Part shown: in pieces, positions 17,306 through 25,928 of the stretch | Numbering within the stretch: position 1 is the stretch's first letter | How the letters are laid out: the number at the start of each line of letters is the position of its first letter | Assembly: GCF_002794255.1 (NCBI RefSeq) | Contig: NZ_PGGW01000008.1 | Location: 236,465-300,464, forward strand | Length of the DNA stretch: 64,000 bases | Origin: Streptomyces carminius | GTDB lineage: Bacteria > Actinomycetota > Actinomycetes > Streptomycetales > Streptomycetaceae | Reading direction: 5' to 3' | Program-made: the position numbers and the translations under genes | Notes under the pieces: generated by a model | Database searches by the model: none | What the model was told of the DNA's origin: nothing | Seen by the model: only the letters and a program-made list of their open reading frames with translations

Positions 17306-18456
17306 AGTACATCGACGAGTTCAACGACCCCGCGCTGGCACGGCGGCTCCTGGAGGACATCCACGCCACCGTCACCCGGCCCTGGACCATGATGGAGGTC
17401 TGCGGCGGCCAGACCCACTCGATCATCCGCCACGGCATCGACCAGCTGCTTCCCGGGGCCGTCGAGCTCATCCACGGCCCCGGCTGCCCGGTCTGCGTGA
17501 CCCCCCTGGAGATGATCGACAAGGCGCTGGAGATCGCCTCCCGCCCCGGGGTGGTCTTCTGCTCCTTCGGCGACATGCTCCGGGTGCCCGGCAGCGAACG
17601 CGACCTGTTCCGCGTCAAGGGCGCCGGGGGCGACGTACGGGTGGTCTACTCGCCGCTGGACGCCCTGGACATCGCCCGGCGGCACCCGGAGAAGGAGGTG
17701 GTCTTCTTCGGCGTCGGCTTCGAGACCACCGCGCCCGCCAACGCGATGGCCGTCCACGAGGCGCGGCGGCACGGCATCCGCAACTTCAGCGTGCTCATCT
17801 CGCATGTGCGCGTGCCGCCCGCCATCGAGGCGATCATGAAAGCGCCGCACTGCCGGGTCCAGGCCTTCCTGGCCGCCGGCCACGTGTGCAGTGTGATGGG
17901 CACCGCCGAGTACCCCGGTCTGGCCGAGCGCCACAAGGTCCCCGTGGTGGTCACCGGCTTCGAACCGCTGGACATCCTGGAGGGCGTACGCCGCGCCGTC
18001 CACCAGCTCGAACGCGGGGAGCACCGGGTGGAGAACGCCTACCCCCGCGCGGTGCGGGAGGCGGGCAACCCCGCCGCCCGGCGGATGCTCCAGGAGGTCT
18101 TCGAGGTCACCGACCGGGCCTGGCGCGGCATCGGGGTGATCCCCGGCAGCGGCTGGCGGCTGTCCAGGGCGTTCCGTGAGTACGACGCCGAACACCGTTT
18201 CTCCGTCACGGAGCTGACAGCCCGGGAGTCCGAGGTCTGCCGCAGCGGCGAGGTGCTCCAGGGGCTGATCAAACCCAACGAGTGCGCCGCCTTCGGCACC
18301 ACCTGCACCCCGCGCAACCCGCTGGGCGCCACCATGGTCTCCAGCGAGGGCGCCTGCGCCGCCTACCACCTCTACCGGCGCCTGGACCGTCCGGCGGGAA
18401 CGACCGGCGGAACGACGGCCGGGAGCACGGAACGGGAGGCGACCTCCGTTGGCTGA
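17302..18456 (+). CDS. hypD: Hydrogenase formation protein HypD
   Basis: A 384-aa iron-sulfur protein that, with HypC, assembles the Fe(CN)2CO moiety. [10 protein letters not shown] (Cys34) and [10 protein letters not shown] (Cys62, Cys65) are the conserved cysteine motifs; [13 protein letters not shown] and the C-terminal [14 protein letters not shown] carry the cluster-binding region. Overlaps hypC by four bases and hypE by eight. The last 20 residues are Gly/Thr-rich and not conserved. Confidence 0.96.
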   Translation: MKYIDEFNDPALARRLLEDIHATVTRPWTMMEVCGGQTHSIIRHGIDQLLPGAVELIHGPGCPVCVTPLEMIDKALEIASRPGVVFCSFGDMLRVPGSERDLFRVKGAGGDVRVVYSPLDALDIARRHPEKEVVFFGVGFETTAPANAMAVHEARRHGIRNFSVLISHVRVPPAIEAIMKAPHCRVQAFLAAGHVCSVMGTAEYPGLAERHKVPVVVTGFEPLDILEGVRRAVHQLERGEHRVENAYPRAVREAGNPAARRMLQEVFEVTDRAWRGIGVIPGSGWRLSRAFREYDAEHRFSVTELTARESEVCRSGEVLQGLIKPNECAAFGTTCTPRNPLGATMVSSEGACAAYHLYRRLDRPAGTTGGTTAGSTEREATSVG

Positions 18457-19573
18457 CGGCACCGACCCCTACACCGACCCGTACACCGGCCCCTGCGCGC
18501 CGGCGTCGGCCGGCGACCCCGCGCCGGCGGACCCGGCGAACTGGTCCTGCCCCGCCCCGCTGCGCGACCACCCGGTGGTCGTCATGGGACACGGCGGGGG
18601 AGGGGCGCTCTCCGCCGAACTGGTGGAACACCTCCTCGTCCCCGCCTACGGCAACGAGACGCTTGCCGCGCTCGGCGACTGCGCCCAGGTGACACTGGGC
18701 GGCGCCCGGCTGGCGATGTCCACCGACTCCTACGTGGTGCGGCCGATGTTCTTCCCCGGCGGGAGCATCGGCGACCTGGCGGTCAACGGCACGGTCAACG
18801 ACCTGGCCATGAGCGGCGCGCGGGCCGCCTTCCTGTCGTGCGCGCTCATCGTCGAGGAGGGCACCGACATGACGGTCCTGCGCCGGGTGGCGCAGGCGAT
18901 CGGCACCGCCGCGGCGGCCGCGGACGTCGCGGTCGTCACCGGTGACACCAAGGTGGTCGACACCGGCCACGGTGACGGCGTCTACGTCAACACCGCCGGG
19001 ATCGGACTGGTCCCCGAGGGCGTCGACATCCGCCCGCAGCGCGCCGCACCCGGCGACGCGGTGATCGTCAGCGGACCTCTCGGGCTGCACGGGGTGGCCG
19101 TCATGAGCGTCCGCGAGGGCCTGGAATTCGGGGTGGAGATCTGCAGTGACACCGCGCCCCTGGGCGGCCTGGTACAGGCGATGCTGGCGGTCACCCCGGA
19201 CATCCACGCACTGCGCGACCCCACCCGCGGCGGGCTGGGCGCCGTGCTGAACGAGATCGCCGCGGCCTCCGGCACCGGCATCGTCCTGGCCGAACGCGAC
19301 CTGCCCGTGCCCGAGGCGGTGGCGAACGCCTGCGGGTTCCTCGGTCTGGACCCGTTGTACGTGGCCAACGAAGGACTGCTGGTGGCCTTTGTCCCCCGGG
19401 AGCACGCCGACGCCGTCCTCGCCGCGATGCGTGCCCACCCGCACGGCGCCGGCGCCACCCTGATCGGGGAGTGCGTGGCGGACCACCCGGGGATGGTGGT
19501 GGCCCGTACCGGACTGGGCGGTACCCGGGTGGTGGACCTGCCGCTGGGCGAGCAGCTGCCCCGCATCTGCTGA
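18449..19573 (+). CDS. hypE: Hydrogenase maturation protein HypE
   Basis: A 374-aa AIR-synthase-like enzyme that dehydrates the thiocarbamate to thiocyanate, donating cyanide to iron. It ends in PRIC, whose Cys374 receives the carbamoyl group. Nucleotide-binding segments [22 protein letters not shown] and VTGDTKVV are present. The start is TTG 18449, inferred from GGGAGG about ten bases upstream; the first 35 residues are Pro/Asp-rich and a later start cannot be excluded. Last gene of the hyp operon before a 306-base gap and a SARP gene on the same strand. Confidence 0.96.
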   Translation: MADGTDPYTDPYTGPCAPASAGDPAPADPANWSCPAPLRDHPVVVMGHGGGGALSAELVEHLLVPAYGNETLAALGDCAQVTLGGARLAMSTDSYVVRPMFFPGGSIGDLAVNGTVNDLAMSGARAAFLSCALIVEEGTDMTVLRRVAQAIGTAAAAADVAVVTGDTKVVDTGHGDGVYVNTAGIGLVPEGVDIRPQRAAPGDAVIVSGPLGLHGVAVMSVREGLEFGVEICSDTAPLGGLVQAMLAVTPDIHALRDPTRGGLGAVLNEIAAASGTGIVLAERDLPVPEAVANACGFLGLDPLYVANEGLLVAFVPREHADAVLAAMRAHPHGAGATLIGECVADHPGMVVARTGLGGTRVVDLPLGEQLPRIC

Positions 19574-19879
19574 GTCCCGCCCGGCACCCCACCGGCCCGG
19601 CCGGGCCGCGCGGCCGCCCCTGAAGGCGCCGACCGGGCCGACCGGGCCGGAAACAGGCACTCCCGCGCCCCGAACGGGTACGTTCCGGCAGGTGTCCGGA
19701 CACGTTCGCCGGTCCCGCGGAGGAGCCGGCGGGCAAGCGGTATGTTCCCGGGCGGGTACCTGTCCCGGGCACCACCGGCGGCACAGCGGGGCGAGGACCC
19801 ACCGGGCCCGCGGGACGCCGTCCGCGGCCCGGCCGCTCCCGCACACCGACGACCCGCTCCCCCGCCGACGAGGTGCCTG
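19574..19879. promoter_or_regulatory. Upstream region of the SARP gene with palindrome and direct repeats
   Basis: No gene seen. It holds a 14-base palindrome GGCCCGGCCGGGCC shortly after hypE, GTGTCCGGACAC (19692-19703), and two direct copies of GGTAYGTTCC 62 bases apart (19677-19686 and 19739-19748). SARP proteins bind direct repeats, so the last could be an autoregulatory site; spacing is not the usual one-turn phasing. Confidence 0.35.
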
Positions 19880-20716
19880 TTGAGAATCGAGATCCTGGGC
19901 CGGCCGAAGATCATCGCGGACGACGGCGCGGTCCTGCCGGTGACGGGGACGAAACCGGCACTGCTGGTGACGCTGCTGGCGTTATGGGAGGGCAGGCCGG
20001 TCGGAGTCCCCCTGATCGGGGAGTTCCTGTGGGGAGACGGTGCACCGGCCTCCGGCGCGGCCAACATCCAGACCTACGTGTGGCGGATCCGCCGGATCCT
20101 GCGGACGGCCACCCCCGGCGGAGACGCCCGGCTGGCGTACGGGCCGGGCGCCTACCGTCTCGGTCTGGCCCCCGAGGAGTGCGACTTCCCGGAGATGATG
20201 GATCTCCGGGCCGCCGCCGCCGAGGCACTGCGCGAGGAGGACCTGGTGAGAGCCCTCGAACTGTTCCGCGCGGCCCTGCGGCTCTGGCGGGGGGATCCCC
20301 TCCCGGCGGCGGGCACGTCCTCCTCCCTGACGCTGCTCGGCGAGTCACGGCGGATGGCGGAGGTACGTCTCACCCTCCACGAGGGGCGGCTCGCGACGGC
20401 CCTGGCCCTGGGCAGGCACCAGGGCGCCGCCGCGGAGCTGCGCGGGCTGCTCACCCGGTACCCGTTGCGGGAGCGCCTGCAGCTGCTGCTGATGTGCGCG
20501 CTGTGTCTGGAGGGCGATCCCGGCGCCGCCCTCCGGGCCTACCGCGACATGAGCCTGCGGCTCCGCACCGAACGGGGGGCCGGCCCCGGAGAGGGGCTGC
20601 GCCGCGCGCACCGGTCGATCCTGGCGGGCGGGAGCGTCTGCCCGCGCGAGACCCTCCGGGCCGTCGCCCCGCCGCGACCGGCCCCCGGGCCGCGGCCACT
20701 GCCGACGGGCCGGTGA
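19880..20716 (+). CDS. SARP-family transcriptional regulator (OmpR-type DBD + BTAD)
   Basis: A 278-aa regulator. Residues 1-95 are the OmpR/PhoB-like winged helix of SARPs (starts LRIEILGRPKI; later NIQTYVWRIRRIL and GPGAYRL), and residues 100-245 are the BTAD helical domain (LELFRAALRLWRGDPL, RYPLRERLQLLLMCAL). TTG at 19880 is chosen because GAGGT lies seven bases before it and the domain begins immediately. It follows hypE on the same strand by 306 bases and is the only regulator adjacent to the hydrogenase locus, so a role in hyp/hhy control is possible but unproven. Confidence 0.88.
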   Translation: MRIEILGRPKIIADDGAVLPVTGTKPALLVTLLALWEGRPVGVPLIGEFLWGDGAPASGAANIQTYVWRIRRILRTATPGGDARLAYGPGAYRLGLAPEECDFPEMMDLRAAAAEALREEDLVRALELFRAALRLWRGDPLPAAGTSSSLTLLGESRRMAEVRLTLHEGRLATALALGRHQGAAAELRGLLTRYPLRERLQLLLMCALCLEGDPGAALRAYRDMSLRLRTERGAGPGEGLRRAHRSILAGGSVCPRETLRAVAPPRPAPGPRPLPTGR

Positions 20717-20790
20717 CCACCCGGCACCGGGGCGCCGGGGCGGCGGCCGGGAACAGGAGGCAGGGCGACAGGGGCCGGTACGGTCCCGCC

Positions 20791-20854
20791 GCTCACCCGC
20801 TCACCCGCTCACCCGCTCACCCGCTCACCCGCTCACCCGCTCACCCGCTCACCC
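20791..20854. repeat. Eight perfect tandem copies of octamer GCTCACCC
   Basis: Eight head-to-tail copies (20791, 20799, ... 20847) between the SARP gene and the MFS gene. On the minus strand the unit is GGGTGAGC; the last codons and the TGA stop of the MFS gene (20833) lie inside the array. Since 8 is not a multiple of 3, a change of copy number would move the frame, but TGA recurs in every unit. Confidence 0.95.
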
Positions 20855-22143
20855 GGGGCTCCGGCCGCCGGACCGGGCCGGCCGATCGCCGCCGCCAGCA
20901 GGGCCGCCACCGCGCACAGCAGGGCGGAGCCGAACCAGACGAGGTCGTAGGAGCCGAGGGAGTCCCGCAGCAGGCCGCCGGCGAAGGCCATCAGCCCGGC
21001 GCCCACCTGGTGGAAGGCGAGTGTCCAGCCGAACACGATCGCGCCGCTTCGCTCCCCGTAGACCTCCCGGACGGCCGAGAGCGCGATCGTCGGCGGCACG
21101 GTGGCCACGTCGAGCAGCCCGAAGAAGACGACGAAGGCAATCAGGGGCCAGTGGGCCTCCGGCCCGAGCAGGTAGGGCAGGCACACCAGCGAGAGCGCGC
21201 GCATCCCGTAGTAGCACGAGAGCAGCAGCCGGGGATCGTGGCGGTCGGTGAGCCAGCCGGACAGGACCGTGCCCGCCACGTTGAAGACGCCGATGAGCGA
21301 GAGCAGCCCGGCCGCGACCGTGGTCGGCATGCCGTGGTCGTGCGCCGCGGGCACGAAACCGGTCCACATGACGCCGTTGGTCGACGCGCCGCAGATGGCG
21401 AAAGTGCCCGCTAGCAGCCAGAACGTACGGGTCCGGGCCGCCGCGCGCAGCACCGCCACCGTACGCCGGGCGGCGCCCGGGACCGGAGCCGGCCGGGGGA
21501 CGGACCCGCCGCTCCCGTAGGGCCGCAGGCCGAGGTCGGCCGGATGGTCGCGCAGCAGCAGCCACGCGAGCGGGACGAGGGCCAGGGCGGCCAGCGCCAC
21601 CGTCACCGTGACCGGACGCCACTGGTACCGGTCGACGCCCCAGGACAGCAGCGGCAGGAAGGCGAACTGCCCGAAGACGCCCGCCCCCGTCAGGACACCG
21701 GTGACCAGGCCGCGCCGCGCGCCGAACCAGCGCTGGACCACGACCGCCGCGAAGCCCATCGCGACGGAACCGCAGCCCAGACCGACCAGGAACCCCCAGT
21801 AGAGCGTCAACTGCCAGGGCTGGGTCATGACCGCCGTCAGCGCCGCGCCGGCGCCGACGGCGACAAGGGCGCCCGCGGCCACCCGGCGGAGCCCCAACCG
21901 GTCCATCAGGGCCGTGGCGAAGGGCGCGACCAGCCCGCTGACGGCCATGTTCACCCACACGGCGAAACCGATCGAGCCGCGCGACCAGCCGAGGTCCCGG
22001 TGCAGCGGGGTGACCAGCAGACCGGGCATGGTGCCGAAGGCGCCCGCGGCCATGACGGTCAGCGCGGCCGCGGCGGCGATCCACCAGGCCCGGTGCACCC
22101 GCCCGCCGCGGGTGGCGGACGGAGTCGTGATCGTCTGTGTCAT
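20833..22143 (-). CDS. MFS transporter
   Basis: A 436-aa major facilitator with about 12 hydrophobic helices. The loop 2-3 signature appears as TALMDRLGLRRVAAG and the second-half counterpart as SGWLTDRHDPRLLLS. It resembles monocarboxylate/oxalate-formate-type MFS carriers; the substrate is unknown. ATG 22143 begins MTQTITTPSATRGG. The C-terminal residues GERVSG and stop are encoded within the octamer array at 20791-20854. It is divergent from the GlxA-family regulator 70 bases away, which probably controls it. Confidence 0.88.
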   Translation of the reverse strand: MTQTITTPSATRGGRVHRAWWIAAAAALTVMAAGAFGTMPGLLVTPLHRDLGWSRGSIGFAVWVNMAVSGLVAPFATALMDRLGLRRVAAGALVAVGAGAALTAVMTQPWQLTLYWGFLVGLGCGSVAMGFAAVVVQRWFGARRGLVTGVLTGAGVFGQFAFLPLLSWGVDRYQWRPVTVTVALAALALVPLAWLLLRDHPADLGLRPYGSGGSVPRPAPVPGAARRTVAVLRAAARTRTFWLLAGTFAICGASTNGVMWTGFVPAAHDHGMPTTVAAGLLSLIGVFNVAGTVLSGWLTDRHDPRLLLSCYYGMRALSLVCLPYLLGPEAHWPLIAFVVFFGLLDVATVPPTIALSAVREVYGERSGAIVFGWTLAFHQVGAGLMAFAGGLLRDSLGSYDLVWFGSALLCAVAALLAAAIGRPGPAAGAPGERVSG

Positions 22144-22213
22144 GTGCCCATGCTGTTCGGCCGCTCCCGCGCCGACGAGTGGCCGGATGGACGACATGTG
22201 AAAGGATCTGGCC

Positions 22214-23224
22214 ATGGACGTCTTCACGGAATCCGGGCGGCACCGGGTGGCGGTCCTGGTCCGCCACGGTCTGCTGCCGATGGAACTGGGCCTGGTCCAC
22301 CAGCTGTTCGGCGCGGCCGCCGGAGCCGACGGCACACCGTTGTACCAGGTCGTCACCTGCGCGCTCGGACCAGGAGAGGTCCGCACCACCGCGGACTTCT
22401 CCGTGTACGTCGCGTACGGTCCGGACGCCCTGGCGGAGGCCGACACGGTACTTGTCCCGGCCGCGCACGGAGCGGAGGGGGACGAGGACGGGCAGGTGGG
22501 GGAGGGGCGGCTGCCGGGCCCGCTCGCCGACGCCCTCGCGCGCGTCCGGCCGGGCACCCGGATCGCCTCGGTCTGCACCGGTGCCTTCGTGCTCGCGGCC
22601 GCCGGGCTGCTCGACGGCCGCCGGGCCACCACCCACTGGAAGTCGGCCGAACGCTTCCGGCGGGTGTATCCGGCGGTCCGGCTCGACCCGGACGTCCTCT
22701 ACACCGACGAGGGCGAGGTGCTCACCTCCGCCGGGGAGGCGGCCGGGATCGACCTGTGCCTGCACATGATCCGCCGCGACCACGGCGCGGCCGTCGCCAA
22801 CGCGGTGGCCCGCGCCACGGTCGTACCGCCGCACCGCGACGGGGGACAGGCCCAGTACATCCCGCGGCCCGTGCCCGAGCCGCGGCGGTCCTCCACCGGC
22901 GCCGCCCGCGCCTGGGCGCTGGAGAACCTCGACCGCCCCGTCACACTGGAGGAGCTGGCCGCCCGGGAGTCCACGAGCGTGCGGAGCTTCACCCGCCGCT
23001 TCCGGGAGGAGACGGGCGTCACCGCCGGGCAGTGGCTCGCCCAGCAGCGCATCGTGCGCGCCCGCCAACTGCTGGAGGAGACCGACCTGTCCGTCGACCG
23101 GATCGCCGTCGAGGCGGGCTTCGGCACGGCGGTCTCGCTCCGCCGGCACATGCAGCAGGCGCTCGGTGTGACACCCACCGCCTACCGCGCCACCTTCCGC
23201 GGTCCGGCGGCGGGCCCGTCCTGA
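22214..23224 (+). CDS. GlxA-family transcriptional regulator (DJ-1/PfpI + AraC HTH)
   Basis: A 336-aa regulator. Residues 10-190 form a DJ-1/PfpI domain including RIASVCTGAFVLAAAGLLDG with the nucleophile-elbow Cys. Residues 230-330 form the double AraC helix-turn-helix (LEELAARESTSVRSFTRRF; DRIAVEAGFGTAVSLRRHM). AAGGA eight bases before the ATG supports the start. It sits head-to-head with the MFS gene, the usual arrangement for a regulator controlling an adjacent transporter. The ligand is unknown. Confidence 0.92.
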   Translation: MDVFTESGRHRVAVLVRHGLLPMELGLVHQLFGAAAGADGTPLYQVVTCALGPGEVRTTADFSVYVAYGPDALAEADTVLVPAAHGAEGDEDGQVGEGRLPGPLADALARVRPGTRIASVCTGAFVLAAAGLLDGRRATTHWKSAERFRRVYPAVRLDPDVLYTDEGEVLTSAGEAAGIDLCLHMIRRDHGAAVANAVARATVVPPHRDGGQAQYIPRPVPEPRRSSTGAARAWALENLDRPVTLEELAARESTSVRSFTRRFREETGVTAGQWLAQQRIVRARQLLEETDLSVDRIAVEAGFGTAVSLRRHMQQALGVTPTAYRATFRGPAAGPS

Positions 23225-23673
23225 GGCGGGCGCCCCCGGCTCACCGGCCGCGAACAGGTGCAGGGGGGCGCGGGCATCGTCCGTGCCCGCTGCCGCGGTG
23301 CCGTGTCCGGACACCGGCAGGTCCGTAGGGGTGTGCCGCGCGCAGTGCGGTGAACGTGGTCGGCGGGAGGGCGGCCCGCCCTCCCGCCGACCCGGCGTCA
23401 CCGTGCCCCGCGGCAGACCGCGGGCAGCGGGCGCCCCGGTGCCGGGGACGAGCCGGTGGGGCGCCGGGTGGGCCGGGGCGGTGCCGGGGCAGGCGGCCGG
23501 TATCCGTTCCGGAGGGGGAGCACCGCCGTCCCCTCCGCAGGCACCGGGCGGTGACCGGGGCCGTCCGGTACGCGCGGCGGGGACGGACGGTACCGGGCGG
23601 CGGGACCTTCGGCTCTCCTGCGATCGATCACCCGGCGGCGAAGCTGGTGGTGCCACAACGGCAGGAGGAGACC
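23225..23673. other. Intergenic region with inverted repeat
   Basis: 449 bases without a supported gene. CGGCGGGAGGGCGG (23361-23374) and its complement (23376-23389) form a 14-base inverted repeat with a one-base centre, probably ending the GlxA-type transcript. The part close to 23674 must hold the promoter of the hibernation factor; no clear hexamers seen. Confidence 0.5.
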
Positions 23674-24435
23674 ATGAACCGATCGCAGACGCGTCCCGTC
23701 CCCCCGGTCCGGGTGGAGACCCGCGGTGACATGCCCGGCGGCACGGAGGAGTACGCCCGCACCAAGGTGCTGGCGGCCCTGGGCAAGCTCAGGGAGCCGG
23801 TTCTGGACACCCGGGTGAAGCTGAGCCTGGCCTCGGGCACCTCCGTCCGGCAGCCGGCGGTCGCCCAGGTGAACGTGGACGTCAACGGGCACCTGGTGCG
23901 GGCCCAGGTCGCCGCGGACACGATGCCCGAGGCGATCGACCTGCTGCGGGACCGGCTGGCCGGCCGGCTGGCCCGGGTGTGCGACCACGGCCGGCCGCAC
24001 CGCGGCCGGGTGCCGTACGATCTGCCGCGTCCGGTGACCGGCCGCCGGATCGTGCGTCACCGGTCCTTCGGCCTTCCCGGCCGGACACCGGCGGAGGCCG
24101 TGGAGGAACTGGAGGCCCTGGAGTACGACTTCCACCTGTTCACCGACGCCGTCTCGGGCGTCGACAGCGTGGTCTACCGGACCGGCGCCGGCGGCTACCG
24201 GCTGGCGCGGGCCCACGGGGGACTGCCGGTGCCGCTGCCGGCCGACCACCCGTCGGGCGTGGCGCTGGAGGTCAGCGGGATCCCGGCACCCCGTATGGGA
24301 GTGGAGGAGGCGGCCTGGCGACTGGAGGCGACCGGACTGCCGTTCGTGTTCTTCGTCGACATCGCCACCGGGCGCGGCAATCTGCTCCACCACCGCCACG
24401 ACGGCGACTACGGGCTGATCACCCCGGCGGCCTGA
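23674..24435 (+). CDS. Ribosome hibernation promoting factor (HPF/RaiA family) with two C-terminal domains, RafH-like
   Basis: A 253-aa protein with GCAGGAGGAG just before ATG 23674. Residues 10-105 resemble the S30AE N-terminal domain that occupies the ribosomal A/P site (VKLSLASGTSVRQPAVAQVN). Two tandem copies of the S30AE C-terminal module follow: about 135-180 (PAEAVEELEALEYDFHLFTD, ending GAGGYRLAR) and about 207-252 (GVEEAAWRLEATGLPFVFFV, ending HDGDYGLITP). Ordinary long HPF has one such module; mycobacterial RafH, controlled by DosR and made in hypoxia, has two. It probably stabilises idle ribosomes in dormancy. Confidence 0.9.
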   Translation: MNRSQTRPVPPVRVETRGDMPGGTEEYARTKVLAALGKLREPVLDTRVKLSLASGTSVRQPAVAQVNVDVNGHLVRAQVAADTMPEAIDLLRDRLAGRLARVCDHGRPHRGRVPYDLPRPVTGRRIVRHRSFGLPGRTPAEAVEELEALEYDFHLFTDAVSGVDSVVYRTGAGGYRLARAHGGLPVPLPADHPSGVALEVSGIPAPRMGVEEAAWRLEATGLPFVFFVDIATGRGNLLHHRHDGDYGLITPAA

Positions 24436-24442
24436 GGACGGA

Positions 24443-24486
24443 GCCGCCCGCCCGGCCGGACCCGAGGGTCCGGCCGGGCGGGCGGC
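24443..24486. terminator. 21-bp hairpin between convergent genes
   Basis: 24443-24463 is exactly complementary to 24466-24486. It lies between the hibernation factor (plus, ends 24435) and the DUF4360 gene (minus, ends 24553) and can serve both. Confidence 0.8.
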
Positions 24487-24552
24487 GGTGGTGCGCCCGC
24501 GGCTGTCCGCCCGGCGCTCCGTTGCCCGCGCGAGTGCGTCATCCGGCGGGGG

Positions 24553-25185
24553 TCAGCACTGCTTCCAGACGATGTCGAAGGAACTGCCCGCGGTGCTCGT
24601 CGAGCGCATCGCCATGAAGCTGACCGCGTCCCTCGACGAGGACCCGCTGTACACCCGCAGTTCGGTGTTGATGTTGAGGTTCCGCCGCTGGCCGCACGGC
24701 GCCCAGACGAGCTCGTCGCTCCCCAGCGAGTCCGTGCTGCTCCAGGAGCTGCGGTACGGACCGTCGAACTCCTGGGAGGTGGTCACGGTCCCGGCGCTGC
24801 CCTGGATGTAGTAGGTCGTCTGCTGGAGGGCGCTGGCCCCCGACTGCAGATAGGCGTAACCGCGGTTCTGCACGCCGGAGATGGCGTAGGTGTAGCCCGC
24901 GGGGACCGCGATCTCCAGGCTGATCTGGCAGTTCTTGCGGAACTCGGTGGGCGTGGCGACCGGGCCCACCTGGACGAGGTAGTCGTCGTAGGTCACGGTG
25001 AAGGAGTCCCGGCCCGAGACCGTGACTCCGGCCGTCCCGGCCGGGCATCCCGAGCCGTTGACGGTCGCGACCTCGATCGCCGCGCCCGCGGGCGGCGCCG
25101 TGGTCTCGGCGGGGGCGGCCTGGGGGGACAGCAGCGAGGCGGATAACGCCGCGACGGTTCCGCCGGCGGCAAGAACACCGAGCAT
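24553..25185 (-). CDS. DUF4360 family secreted protein
   Basis: A 210-aa exported protein. Start ATG 25185, with GGAG six bases upstream; the signal peptide spans about residues 1-26 (MLGVLAAGGTVAALSASLL then QAAPAETTA), unusual in lacking N-terminal positive charge. The mature part has the DUF4360 pattern NGSGCPAGTAGVTVS, FTVTYDDYLVQVG, RKNCQISLEI and a terminal DIVWKQC; four Cys suggest two disulfides. Function of the family is unknown. A perfect CebR operator lies 276 bases upstream of the start (25461-25474). Confidence 0.9.
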   Translation of the reverse strand: MLGVLAAGGTVAALSASLLSPQAAPAETTAPPAGAAIEVATVNGSGCPAGTAGVTVSGRDSFTVTYDDYLVQVGPVATPTEFRKNCQISLEIAVPAGYTYAISGVQNRGYAYLQSGASALQQTTYYIQGSAGTVTTSQEFDGPYRSSWSSTDSLGSDELVWAPCGQRRNLNINTELRVYSGSSSRDAVSFMAMRSTSTAGSSFDIVWKQC

Positions 25186-25460
25186 GGGGTCTCCAATCGG
25201 TCGTACGGGTGTGGCGGAGGACCCCGCGCCGTACCGGGGACGCGCTCGGACACGGTGTGCCGGCTCTTCCCGACTCCGCTGGACCACGGCCTTCCCGGAG
25301 CCCGGCCGTACGCCGGCTCGCTCGCGGAGAGCACATCCGGAACCGCGTCGCCTCGGGGGAAGGACGCCGTTCCGCGAAGGTGCGGCTGGCGGGGTGGTGA
25401 TGCGACTCTGCGTGAAGGCTTTTGCGCTCTGAGGTGCGGGCGGCCTTCGGACCCTTGCTG

Positions 25461-25474
25461 TGGGAGCGCTCCCA
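25461..25474. promoter_or_regulatory. Perfect CebR operator (14-bp palindrome)
   Basis: TGGGAGCGCTCCCA, the consensus box bound by the cellobiose-responsive LacI-family repressor CebR of streptomycetes. On the plus strand it fills the 17-base spacer between TTGCTG (25455-25460) and TAGGGA (25478-25483); on the minus strand TACACT (25479-25474) abuts it as a possible -10 for the DUF4360 gene. Confidence 0.85.
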
Positions 25475-25862
25475 GTGTAGGGACGGGTGCCCCGCCCCGA
25501 CAGGCGTAAACCGGCCTCCCCGGCCCGGGCGGTGACCAGGAGAGAAGGTGCGCGGGGAAGGAGTGGAACGCAGGCGGCGGGTGCTCCATCACCTGTGTCG
25601 CGGAGGCGGGCTTCCGGGTGCGGCCGACGTCCCGTGTGTCGGGCACATGCGCGGTGGCTTGAAATGGACGGCGGCCCTCCGCGGCCTCTCCATGGCCGGG
25701 TAAGGGGTGTCCGGCCGGACGGTCGCCGGAGGGGTGGCCGGGCCGCCCCGGAAGGAACGATTCCGGCCGCCTACCGCCTACCGCCCGCCGGGGGAGAGCC
25801 TGCCGGGAGGCCGGTCTCCAGCGCCGCGACGACGGCGTCGGCACGGTGGTCGCCGCCCGTCC

Positions 25863-25897
25863 GGTCCGCCGTACCGCCTTCGGCGGTACGGCGGACC
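25863..25897. terminator. 16-bp perfect hairpin upstream of GNAT gene
   Basis: 25863-25878 pairs exactly with 25882-25897 around a TTC loop. It ends 31 bases before the GNAT start. There is no obvious plus-strand gene upstream, so it may stop leftward read-through or act in the leader. Confidence 0.6.
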
Positions 25898-25928
25898 CCG
25901 GGGCCCGGGCCCATGCCACGATGGCGGC

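Larger units (their letters stand above)
25186..25928. other. 743-base intergenic region
   Basis: No supported gene on either strand; short open frames lack ribosome sites and coding character. It contains the CebR-type operator (25461-25474) and a 16-bp hairpin (25863-25897). Confidence 0.6.

Noticed and set aside
23602..23618. GGGACCTTCGGCTCTCC as a DosR-type box before the hibernation factor
   Set aside because: Only the left half fits; the right half is not complementary enough to claim a site.
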